Shown here: positions 1 through 8,300 of the stretch, piece by piece
Position numbering within the stretch: position 1 is the first letter of the stretch
How the letters are laid out: each line of letters begins with the position of its first letter
Origin: Flavobacterium beibuense
GTDB lineage: Bacteria > Bacteroidota > Bacteroidia > Flavobacteriales > Flavobacteriaceae
Assembly: GCF_004151245.1 (NCBI RefSeq)
Contig: NZ_JUIW01000006.1
Coordinates: 1-64,000, forward strand
Direction: 5' to 3'
DNA: 64,000 nucleotides
Position numbers and translations under genes: made by a program
The notes under the pieces: generated by a model
What the model saw: the letters and a program-made list of their open reading frames with translations, nothing else
Database searches by the model: none
Told to the model about the DNA's origin: nothing

Positions 1-139
1 GATAGGGTTTTTTGTTTTGTATTTATTTGTAAAATATATCTGATAAAAACACACACCTTAATTTGCTATATCCATAATAAAGGCATGGTATTTGATATTT
101 CCTGTTAAAAAATTAAAAATCATTAACCATAAATTACTC
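1..139. other. Intergenic region at the window edge
   Basis: No gene could be supported before the start at 140. The region is AT-rich. A weak -7-like run (TTAATTTGC, around 59-67) sits about 75 nt before the first gene, but it does not match the TAnnTTTG consensus exactly and no clear -33 TTG accompanies it. Confidence 0.4.
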
Positions 140-754
140 ATGAAAAAACGATTATTAGGCCTTACACTAATAACCTTGCTATGCTTAGGTATAGCTAATG
201 CTCAGGAAACTAACGGATCAAAAGCCAGCGTGGAAGAATCAGTTACAGGAATTCAGGCCGGACCTTTTGGAGCATGGGTTAATCATGAATTTAAATTGAC
301 TAATCAATTGACTCTTAGAGCTGAAGCCGGAATTACAACGGAATATTGGTATAGTGGTAATTACAAAGGTAAGTCAAATATAGATGATGGTTGGTCATAT
401 AATCCGGTTATTACTGCAGAAACCCGTTGGTATTACAATTTAAACAGCAGAATAAGAAAGGGTAAAGGCATCAAGAAAAATAGCGGAAACTTTCTTTCAC
501 TACCTATTTCATATCACGCTGATTGGTTTTTTATTGATACTAATAAACAAACCAGTTATTCCTTAGACAGTAATATTTTATCAATTGTACCTACATGGGG
601 CATACGCAGGACTATAGGTGAACACTTTGATTATGAAACAGCTATAGGTTTGGGTTATGGTTATGTTTTTAAAAAGAAGGAAGGTATCTATACGTGGGGG
701 TCTGATCAAGGAACAGTACTTAATCTCCACTTTAGAATAGGATATCATTTTTAA
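140..754 (+). CDS. Putative outer-membrane beta-barrel-like exported protein
   Basis: A 204-residue protein with a clear signal peptide (MKKRLLGLTLITLLCLGIANAQ). The in-frame ATG at 140 is preferred over an upstream one at 92 because it puts the signal peptide at the N-terminus. The mature part has alternating polar and aromatic residues and ends in an aromatic residue (HFRIGYHF), as outer-membrane beta-barrels do. It contains an 'AETRWYYNLNSR' stretch common in Bacteroidota barrel-like hypothetical proteins. It stands alone, with no operon partner. The function is unknown; the barrel assignment is inferred from composition and the C-terminal Phe. Confidence 0.6.
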   Translation: MKKRLLGLTLITLLCLGIANAQETNGSKASVEESVTGIQAGPFGAWVNHEFKLTNQLTLRAEAGITTEYWYSGNYKGKSNIDDGWSYNPVITAETRWYYNLNSRIRKGKGIKKNSGNFLSLPISYHADWFFIDTNKQTSYSLDSNILSIVPTWGIRRTIGEHFDYETAIGLGYGYVFKKKEGIYTWGSDQGTVLNLHFRIGYHF

Positions 755-830
755 ACTTTAGGAATATTTTAATACAGCCTGTGGTTAGTTATTGTAACTT
801 TAGACTGAATTTCAACTAAACAACTATACC

Positions 831-1133
831 ATGAAAAAACTATTTTTGGCCTCAGCTTTGCTAATGGCTTCTCTTACAGCCTCTGCAGGAGTTGCTATAA
901 AGAGTAGCACAGTTTGTATTTTAATACAGGAGCAGGACGTATATAAAAAAATTAAAGTAACCGAAATACCTAAAGAGGTTCTTGATAAAATTCATAAAAA
1001 CTACGGTGATTATGAGATTAAAGAAGCTTATAAGTCTGATGAAGGTAATTATAAACTATTGCTTATGAAAGACGGTATAGGGTTAACGGCGTCGTTTACG
1101 AAAGCAGGCGACCTGATTAAAATTTATTCCTAA
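831..1133 (+). CDS. Small secreted protein of unknown function
   Basis: A 100-residue protein with an N-terminal signal peptide ending near ASA-G (residue 19 or 20). The mature part is lysine- and glutamate-rich. The 'IPKEVLDKIHKNYGDYEIKEAYK' region followed by 'YKLLLMKDGIGLTASF' resembles a PepSY-like or beta-lactamase-inhibitor-like domain as found in small Bacteroidota periplasmic proteins; this is fold-level resemblance from memory only. A near-consensus -7 element (TAACTTTA) lies about 30 nt upstream. It is followed by a strong bidirectional terminator. Confidence 0.6.
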   Translation: MKKLFLASALLMASLTASAGVAIKSSTVCILIQEQDVYKKIKVTEIPKEVLDKIHKNYGDYEIKEAYKSDEGNYKLLLMKDGIGLTASFTKAGDLIKIYS

Positions 1134-1152
1134 TTTATCTATTATAAATGGA

Positions 1153-1187
1153 AAAGGGATTATCTGAATAAGATAGTCCCTTTTTTT
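1153..1187. terminator. Bidirectional intrinsic terminator between the small secreted protein and nth
   Basis: A 13-bp stem with one G-T wobble and a 5-nt loop is flanked by an A run on one side and TTTTTTT on the other. It can serve the plus-strand gene ending at 1133 and the convergent minus-strand gene ending at 1209. Confidence 0.85.
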
Positions 1188-1208
1188 ATTTTGTATAATA
1201 CTCTTTTG

Positions 1209-1856
1209 TTACTTTTTCTTTTCATTGTGATAGTATTCACAAACGTCTTTCATAACGCATTCACTGTGTTTTGGGTTACTGGGCCTACAGGTTTCACGAC
1301 CCAGGTAAGATATCGCCATACCGGCATCAGCCCACATATCTTTCGGAATAACCTCCATCATCTGTTTTTCTATCTTAACAGCATCTTTCCCCTGAGCTAT
1401 GCCTAAACGGGGAGCAACACGAATAACATGCAGATCGGCCATAATGCCTTCTACAGGTACACCGGCTTCACGCATTATCACATTTGCCGATTTACGCCCC
1501 AAACCTTTAAGAGCTGTAAGCTCTTTCATGGTCATAGGAATGTTCTTGTCTTCTTTAACGGTAGAAGCAATGTCCTGTAACCAGGCAATTTTGTTACCGT
1601 GAAAACGCACTTCGCTCAGTATTGCGGTAAGCTGTTCGGTATTGGCTTTTGCCAAAGCTTTCATGTTAGGGAACTCCTTAAAGAATTTAGGGGCTACCTT
1701 ATTTATATGGGCATCGCTGTCCTGTGCCGAAAGTACAACCATTACCAGTAGTTGGTAAATGTTTTTATATTCTAACGGATGCTTTGCGCCTTTATATTTG
1801 GTTATAAGTGGTTTAAGCGCTTTACCCCAGTCGGTTTGTTCGTTAAATAAATCCAT
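1209..1856 (-). CDS. nth: Endonuclease III (base-excision repair DNA glycosylase/AP lyase)
   Basis: This enzyme removes oxidised pyrimidines and nicks abasic sites. It is 215 residues, the usual length of the family. The helix-hairpin-helix reads LKGLGRKSANVI (about 116-127), with catalytic Lys122, followed by the catalytic Asp141 in 'MADLHVIRV'. The C-terminal [4Fe-4S] segment is unusual. The family pattern C-X6-C-X2-C-X5-C reads C190-X6-H197-X2-C200-X5-C206 here, so the second ligand is His. The codon (CAC) was read directly on the minus strand. The gene is monocistronic, with a near-consensus -7 box (TAACTTTA) just upstream of the start. The family call is firm; the state of the cluster is not known. 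Confidence 0.93.
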   Translation of the reverse strand: MDLFNEQTDWGKALKPLITKYKGAKHPLEYKNIYQLLVMVVLSAQDSDAHINKVAPKFFKEFPNMKALAKANTEQLTAILSEVRFHGNKIAWLQDIASTVKEDKNIPMTMKELTALKGLGRKSANVIMREAGVPVEGIMADLHVIRVAPRLGIAQGKDAVKIEKQMMEVIPKDMWADAGMAISYLGRETCRPSNPKHSECVMKDVCEYYHNEKKK

Positions 1857-1920
1857 AGAATAAAGTTACTGTTTTATTTTAAATGATGGATTTTTAAATT
1901 TTGAATGAGTCTTACAGTTA

Positions 1921-3144
1921 CTAGGTTAATAAATTTCTATTTTCATTTATGTTTAATATAAATTTAGCTCTTTCAAGTAATTCGTCAAATGTAATTATTT
2001 CTATATCATTTATACTTCGCCTATATAATTCGAACGAACTGAATTTCTCTTTGTTAATTCCTTTTTCAGCTGTAAACTCATTTAAATTGCCAATGAGAAG
2101 AAAGGATTTAGGACGATAAATAAATATTTCTTCTCCTGTGGGGTTGCCAGTCTCATCAGTCGGATTTATTTTGTTTAGTAAATTTTCTAATGAACTTTGA
2201 ATGGTTTTATGAATTTGGGAAATACCTCCCGATAATTCATTTGATGGAGGGTAAACATTTGGTCTGTATGGATTTGTTGTTAGTAGCTTTGTTTTGTGGG
2301 TTTTGATTTCTGCAAAACATAAAGAACTTATTATTCCTTTAGACTTCATCATTGCATCAGCACGTTTACCTCTATTAATTACATCATATCCCTCAACCAC
2401 CTGTTCTAGTTTTTTATTTTCAAGGGGTATATTAATTATATATTGTAATCCAAATCCAAAAATCCACGTATTCTTCTCAAAGAAAAACTGCCATAAAGCT
2501 TCATCGCTTGTAATATTTAATTTTTGTTTTTCATCATTAAAGAAATTTACATCATTCATAAGTTTATCGAAATATGAAAGTTGTTCTTTTCTATAAACTA
2601 AGTTTAAAACATCTTGTTGAGTTACATTTTCTTGTAATATTTCATTAAACAATTCAATATTATCTTTATAAATATTGTAAGCTTGATGTTTGTTTAAAAT
2701 TATGCTTTTTAATTCTTCATCATTTATTTTAAAACCACTTTCGTCCTCAATCTCAAGCTCTTTTATATTTTTAATGAAATTAAAAAGTATCTTTATTTCT
2801 TCTCCGCGAAATGAAAAATATGTTTTATGAGGAGAGCCAGTTTCAGTTGTAAATTTCTGAATCTGTAAAATATAAATTCCACGATTTTCTTCTAAAAATT
2901 TAGCTGTTATTTCTTGTCTTCCTTCAGAGGTTACTCTGATTTTAATTTCTCCTTTCTCCTTTACAAATTGATATGTTTGTTCAGAATCAATAACTTTTGA
3001 AGCATATCGGATAGGGATTAATTTTTCTATAGTTTCCCCGTCAATATTATCTAATGCTTTTGAAATTATTCTTTTTGAAATGTATATTTTATTTGGTTGT
3101 TTACCTTTATAATAGTCATATTCATTATTGTCATTATTAATCAT
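1921..3144 (-). CDS. sduA: Shedu-type antiphage nuclease (SduA, DUF4263 domain)
   Basis: A 407-residue protein whose C-terminal half (about 212-395) matches the DUF4263 nuclease domain of the single-gene Shedu defence system. Visible features are 'EALWQFFFEKNTWIFGFG' (about 215-232), a PD-(D/E)XK core with D263 in 'RADAMM' and E279-x-K281 in 'FAEIKTHKT', the 'NPYRPNVYPPSNEL' segment, and Q310 in 'GGISQIHKTI'. The N-terminal about 200 residues are variable, as in this family, where this part is thought to sense the trigger. It is a lone gene between nth and purM with lower GC than its neighbours, consistent with acquisition as a cargo defence gene. The family call rests on the motif set; phage specificity cannot be read from sequence. 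Confidence 0.85.
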   Translation of the reverse strand: MINNDNNEYDYYKGKQPNKIYISKRIISKALDNIDGETIEKLIPIRYASKVIDSEQTYQFVKEKGEIKIRVTSEGRQEITAKFLEENRGIYILQIQKFTTETGSPHKTYFSFRGEEIKILFNFIKNIKELEIEDESGFKINDEELKSIILNKHQAYNIYKDNIELFNEILQENVTQQDVLNLVYRKEQLSYFDKLMNDVNFFNDEKQKLNITSDEALWQFFFEKNTWIFGFGLQYIINIPLENKKLEQVVEGYDVINRGKRADAMMKSKGIISSLCFAEIKTHKTKLLTTNPYRPNVYPPSNELSGGISQIHKTIQSSLENLLNKINPTDETGNPTGEEIFIYRPKSFLLIGNLNEFTAEKGINKEKFSSFELYRRSINDIEIITFDELLERAKFILNINENRNLLT

Positions 3145-3189
3145 AATATCTGGTTTGAAGTATAAGTAAATTTAAATAAAATTAAATAA

Positions 3190-3220
3190 TTGAATAATTC
3201 CCACATTAAAGTTATCTTTG
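3190..3220 (+). promoter_or_regulatory. Bacteroidota-type promoter of purM
   Basis: TTG at 3190-3192 and TATCTTTG at 3213-3220 are separated by 20 nt, matching the Flavobacterium -33/-7 consensus (TTG-N19/20-TAnnTTTG). The box lies 25 nt before the purM start. Confidence 0.75.
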
Positions 3221-3245
3221 CACTCAGCAATACAAACCCTATTTC

Positions 3246-4424
3246 ATGAGTTCTGATAACAGCAAACGCTATAGCCTAAGGGGAGTTTCGGCTTCTAAAG
3301 AGGATGTTCACAATGCTATTAAAAACATAGATAAAGGCTTATTTCCAAAAGCTTTCTGTAAAATTGTACCCGACTATCTAACAAACGATGAGGAGTACTG
3401 CCTTATCATGCATGCCGATGGTGCAGGTACTAAGTCGTCACTGGCTTATATGTACTGGAAAGAAACGGGAGACATTTCTGTATGGAAAGGTATAGCTCAG
3501 GATGCCCTTATCATGAACATAGACGATCTTCTTTGTATAGGTGCTGTAGATAACATTATGCTGTCGTCTACCATAGGCCGTAATAAGAACCTTGTTCCGG
3601 GTGAGGTTATCTCGGCTATCATTAACGGTACCGAAGAACTTATTGAAGAGTTAGGGAAATTTGGTGTTACCATCCATTCTACCGGTGGTGAGACTGCCGA
3701 TGTAGGTGACCTTGTTCGTACCATTATCGTAGACTCTACAGTAACTGCCCGTATGAAACGTAAGGATGTTATTGATAATGCTAATATTAAGGCCGGAGAC
3801 GTTATCGTGGGGCTTGCTTCTTATGGAGAGGCTTCTTACGAAAAAGGATACAACGGTGGTATGGGAAGTAACGGACTTACTTCTGCACGTCATGATGTGT
3901 TTGATAATTACCTGGCTCAAAAATACCCTGAGAGCTATGATGCGGCTGTTCCGGCAGAACTTGTTTACTCAGGAAAAACCAAACTTACCGATGCTGTTGA
4001 AAACAGCCCTATAGATGCCGGTAAGCTTGTACTGTCGCCTACACGTACGTATGCGCCAATCATCAAAAAGATACTTGATAAATATACTCCAAATGATATT
4101 CACGGTATGGTACACTGCAGTGGTGGTGCACAAACTAAGGTGCTTCACTTTGTAGATAATGTACACGTAATAAAAGATAATCTTTTCCCTGTACCGCCAT
4201 TATTTAAGCTTATACAGGAGCAGAGTGGTACCGACTGGAAAGAGATGTACCAGGTATTTAACTGCGGTCACCGTATGGAGCTTTATGTTCCGCAGGAAAT
4301 TGCCGAAGACATTATTGCAATCTCAAAATCGTTTAATGTAGATGCAAAAATCGTAGGAAGGGTAGAGGCTTCTGATAAAAAAGAGCTTACCATTACCAGT
4401 GAATATGGTACATTTACTTACTAA
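3246..4424 (+). CDS. purM: Phosphoribosylformylglycinamidine cyclo-ligase (AIR synthase)
   Basis: This is the fifth step of de novo purine synthesis: ATP-dependent ring closure of FGAM to AIR. The protein is 392 residues, the longer form usual in Bacteroidota. Recognisable PurM/AIR-synthase features are the N-terminal 'HADGAGTKSSLAYMY' phosphate/ATP segment (about 57-71), 'IAQDALIMNIDDLLCIGA', 'TIHSTGGETADVGDLVRTI', and the C-terminal domain starting near 'GDVIVGLASYGEASYEKGYNGGMGSNG'. It has its own promoter and terminator and is monocistronic here. It is distant from the short E. coli PurM, so confusion with other PurM-fold enzymes (ThiL, SelD) was considered; overall conservation favours purM. 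Confidence 0.87.
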   Translation: MSSDNSKRYSLRGVSASKEDVHNAIKNIDKGLFPKAFCKIVPDYLTNDEEYCLIMHADGAGTKSSLAYMYWKETGDISVWKGIAQDALIMNIDDLLCIGAVDNIMLSSTIGRNKNLVPGEVISAIINGTEELIEELGKFGVTIHSTGGETADVGDLVRTIIVDSTVTARMKRKDVIDNANIKAGDVIVGLASYGEASYEKGYNGGMGSNGLTSARHDVFDNYLAQKYPESYDAAVPAELVYSGKTKLTDAVENSPIDAGKLVLSPTRTYAPIIKKILDKYTPNDIHGMVHCSGGAQTKVLHFVDNVHVIKDNLFPVPPLFKLIQEQSGTDWKEMYQVFNCGHRMELYVPQEIAEDIIAISKSFNVDAKIVGRVEASDKKELTITSEYGTFTY

Positions 4425-4431
4425 AATATTT

Positions 4432-4458
4432 AATCCGCCCACTGAGGCGGATTTTTTT
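4432..4458 (+). terminator. Intrinsic terminator of purM
   Basis: An 8-bp stem (AATCCGCC/GGCGGATT) with a 6-nt loop is followed by a run of seven T residues just after the purM stop codon. Confidence 0.88.
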
Positions 4459-4480
4459 ATTTCTTATATTGGAGTCTATT

Positions 4481-4563
4481 TAGATTGCTCCCCTACACTT
4501 CGTTTCGGTCGAAACGGAATTCCATTCCGAGTGAAGCGATAGCGAAATCGAGGAATCTCTATG
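4481..4563. repeat. Dispersed-type palindromic intergenic element
   Basis: A segment of about 80 nt between purM and the DUF2071 gene has imperfect terminal inverted repeats (AGATTGCTC near 4481-4490 and GAGGAATCT near 4550-4558). It contains nested palindromes: GTTTCG-gt-CGAAAC near 4502-4515 and CGAT-agcgaa-ATCG near 4537-4550. From memory it resembles the 'ATTCCGAGCGAAGCGAGGAATCT'-like repeats scattered through intergenic regions of Bacteroidota genomes. Only one copy was seen in this window. Confidence 0.5.
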
Positions 4564-4590
4564 TAATTGTGATTTAACCTTACCAAACCA

Positions 4591-5322
4591 ATGAACAACA
4601 CTTTTCTTAACGCCCAGTGGCGTAAGCTTGTAATGATGAATTATGCTGTGGATCCAAAGATTTTGGAGCCTTACGTGCCTTTTAATACCGAACTCGATTA
4701 TTTTAATGATACCTGCTATATAAGTCTTGTGGGTTTTATGTTTGTTGATACTAAAGTATTGAATCTTAAAATCCCGTTTCATATTAATTTTGAAGAGATA
4801 AACCTTCGGTTTTATGTTAAGTACGGTAATACAGAAGATTATAAAAGGGGAGTAGTGTTTATTAAGGAAATAGTCCCGCGTCCCGCACTTACCTTTGTGG
4901 CTAATATGCTCTACAACGAAAACTATGAAACCTTGCCTACCCGCCATAGCTGGATAGAGCGTGACGATTCGTTAATGGTGGAATACGGCTGGAAGAAAGA
5001 TGGCTGGAACAGTATTAGGGTTACGGCAGACAAAGAAGCTACGGATATAAAAGAGGGCAGCGAAGAAGAGTTTATTACCGAACATTTTTGGGGCTATACC
5101 AAAGTAAACGATAACGTAACTTCTGAATATGAAGTGGTACACCCGCGCTGGCAAGTTTACCCTGTAAAAGATTATGAGATTAATGTAGATTTTAAAAACG
5201 TCTACGGACCTCAGTTTGATTTTCTGAAAGCGTTAAAGCCAGTCTCGGTATTTTTGGCAGAAGGTTCAGATATAGTTGTGAGGAAAGGAAAGAAACTAAA
5301 AACAGCAACCGAATTGATATAA
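4591..5322 (+). CDS. DUF2071 (YqjF-like) family protein
   Basis: A 243-residue cytoplasmic protein with no signal peptide. It matches the DUF2071/YqjF family: 'AQWRKLVMMNYAVDPKILEPYVP' at the N-terminus, 'YISLVGFMFVDTKVLNLKIP', 'EEINLRFYVKY', 'RGVVFIKEIVPRPA', 'FITEHFWGYTK' and 'YEVVHPRWQVYPV'. The family has an acetoacetate-decarboxylase-like fold, but its biochemical role is not established. It is a single gene between a palindromic element and a shared terminator. The family assignment is confident; the function is unknown. Confidence 0.85.
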   Translation: MNNTFLNAQWRKLVMMNYAVDPKILEPYVPFNTELDYFNDTCYISLVGFMFVDTKVLNLKIPFHINFEEINLRFYVKYGNTEDYKRGVVFIKEIVPRPALTFVANMLYNENYETLPTRHSWIERDDSLMVEYGWKKDGWNSIRVTADKEATDIKEGSEEEFITEHFWGYTKVNDNVTSEYEVVHPRWQVYPVKDYEINVDFKNVYGPQFDFLKALKPVSVFLAEGSDIVVRKGKKLKTATELI

Positions 5323-5325
5323 ATA

Positions 5326-5355
5326 AAAAAGGGCAGTTTTAAACTGCCCTTTTTG
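5326..5355. terminator. Bidirectional intrinsic terminator
   Basis: A nearly perfect palindrome (AAAAAGGGCAGTTT with AAACTGCCCTTTTT) lies between the stops of the DUF2071 gene (plus) and the beta-helix surface protein (minus). It has A and T runs suitable for termination in both directions. Confidence 0.88.
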
Positions 5356-5386
5356 CCAACCATTGAATTAAGATATATTACACCAA

Positions 5387-8300
5387 TTACCTTCCAATAA
5401 TAAGTTTGTGGGTTTCGGTAGCTGTATCGCTAACAATCTGCATTACATAAGTGCCTGAGGCAAATTGCTGCATTCCCACTTCGGCAGCCATTCCGTTTGT
5501 CTGCATTTCCATAACCAGTTTACCTGTTGCAAGGTCATATACGGCTATTTGTGCATTGCTGCCATGTTCCTGTGCCAATTCAAGATTAAACACTCCGTTA
5601 GCTGATGGATTAGGATATACAGTACTTCTGTTAGCCGATACTACAAAGTCTTCCGTGTCTAAAGAGCACGCTTCCTGCGATTCATAAGCACCAATATCCC
5701 TACGTCCGTTAAATACATCCTGACCTAACTGATCCTGAGAATTGTCGTTAGGGTCTCCCATATCTGCAGCTGCACTTGGGCATCCCAGTTTATGTGTAAA
5801 AGTACTTCCTCCGTTATCGCCAAGTGCTAAAAGCTCTATTTCTAATGGGGTGGTTATAGATCCTGATATATCGGTCTCTGCGCTAACATAAGCTTCCGCT
5901 TCGGCAATACCCACAAGATTGTATCCCATTGAGTTTACCATTTCTCCTTCGGCATATATATCGGCACCTGCTACAACCGACAGGTTTCCTGCTACAATAG
6001 TATTTGTTACAGTAGGAGCCATCATAGAGTTGTTAGATATACCACCACCACTTAGAGTAGCCGAGTTTAAGGTTATGGTATTGGCGTTTACCATCAGTTC
6101 GGCATTGTTATAAATACCACCTCCGTTTGTTAGTGAAGTATTGCCAGATATAGTGGTTTTAACCACATTAGCAGAACCTGCATTTATATGTATACCACCA
6201 CCTTGTCCTAATAATCCGGTAGCACTGTTGTTTGATATTGTAGAACTATTTACATTTAACGTACCTCCGTTATTAAATATACCTCCGCCACCGTCATCGG
6301 CAGCTATACCTGCAGCCACATTACCATCTATGGTTACGTTGTTTACAGTCATTATACTTCCATTCTGATTCCAAAGTCCGCCCCCCTCACGTGCAGCAAC
6401 ATTCAGATTTACAGTACCTCCGTTAATTTCTACCATAGCGACACCGCTAATATGTAATGCACCACCATTACCCGGATTAGCGGCACCTGCGCTTCCGCTT
6501 ACATTGTTCTCATTAAGTAATGATGCATTTATGGTAAGATCTCCGTCCACAATCTCAATACCACCCCCGGCACGGTTAGCACTGTTAAGTGTAATGGTAG
6601 TGTCGTCTATGGTTACCATACCATCTCCACTAAAAATACCGCCGCCGCTGCCGCTTGTTCCTGTAGCAAGGTTGCCCGAAATGGTACTGTCTGAAATTTG
6701 AACCATACCACTCACATTAAACACACCACCACCGCCATCGGTAGCTGCATTACCTTCTGCTTCATTGTTTTCAATCATTACATTGCTAATAATCATGGTT
6801 CCGCTACCGTTCCATAGACCACCGCCCTGTAGCGAAGCCGAGTTATTGCTAACCATACCGCCTGTAATAGTTGCACTACCAGATCCGGTAATGTGCAGGC
6901 CACCACCATTACCCGGAGGGCCTGAAACTGAATTTCCGGTAAGGTTTACATTGGTAAGTATAATTGTGCTTGTGCCTGAATTATCTTCTATACCGCCACC
7001 AGCTCTAACAGCCATATTTCCTGAAATTTCAGAATCGGTAATAGTAAGCTCCGATCCTACATCGTTAAGTATACCACCGCCACTGCCCAGTGTCCCGTCA
7101 GCAGTGTTATTACTAATGGTGGCATTAGCGATTACCAGAGTACCTGCATTAAGGTTGTAGATACCACCACCGCCCTGATCGGCTCCTGCACCGCTCGCAG
7201 TATTGTTTGTTATAAGTGTACCGTCTATGTTCATAGTTCCCGAACCATTCCATAAACCACCACCTTCGGCTCCTGCCTCGTTTCCGGAAACTTCACCACC
7301 ATTTATGATAATATTGCCCATTCCCGTTACGTGAAGTCCGCCACCGTTACCCGGTGAATTGTTTGTTGTATTGTTTGAGATAGTAACATCATTTAATGTT
7401 ACAGCACCTGCCATTCCTGAGTTATCTTCTATACCACCACCAGCACGGTTAGAAACATTGCCTATAATTTCTGCTTCGGTAATGGTAAGTGTACCGCCTA
7501 CGTCGTTAAGTATACCACCTCCTGAACCTGAAGCACCATCGGCAGTATTATTACTTATAACAGTTTCGGCATTTATCATAAGCATACCGCTAAGGTTGTA
7601 AATACCACCACCACCTTGGTCGGCACCCGCACCGCTGGCAGTATTACCGCTTATTACAGTACCTTCTATGGTCATCATACCGCTTCCGTTCCAAAGTCCA
7701 CCACCTTCGGCAGCTGCCATATTATTATTTACGGTACCGCCAGTAATTACAGTATTACCTGCTCCGGTAATATGTAGTCCGCCACCGTTACCTGGGCTTG
7801 ATCCTGTCATGTTATTATCCAGAGTAACATCGGTAAGGGTAATGGTAGTACCTGCACCGGAATTACCTTCTATACCACCACCTGCTCGACCAGCAGCATT
7901 ACCTGTAATTACACAATCGTTTACGGTAAGGTTACTTCCTGTACCTACTAATATTGCCCCCCCGCTTCCGGCGATACCGTCAGCTTCATTACCGGTAAAA
8001 GTTGATACATTAAGGGTAACATCACTCATTCCTGTAATGTAAATGGCACCCCCACCCATTCCGGCTGTAGCACCACTTGCCGTATTGTTAGTAAAGGAGC
8101 TGTTGTTTATAAGTACATCGGTATCTGTTATAGAAAGTGCCCCGCCATTATCTGATGCAGCACCGCCTGTAAAAGATATATTATTAATGGTTACCATCGA
8201 TGCATCTGTAATAACAAAAATACTGTTACTGCTTCCGCCACTTATAATAGTGGCATCATCTCCATTACCGTTTATAATAAGTTCCTTATCAATAGTTATT

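Noticed and set aside
3969..4166. Several short minus-strand frames inside purM, guaA, pyrG, mnmA and yidC
   Set aside because: They are shadows of strongly conserved coding sequences on the opposite strand, without promoters, signal peptides or family features.
6100..7920. Regularly spaced repeats that could be mistaken for a CRISPR or satellite array
   Set aside because: The 440-bp period coincides with the in-frame protein repeat of the surface protein, and copies are diverged. There are no short identical repeats with unique spacers.
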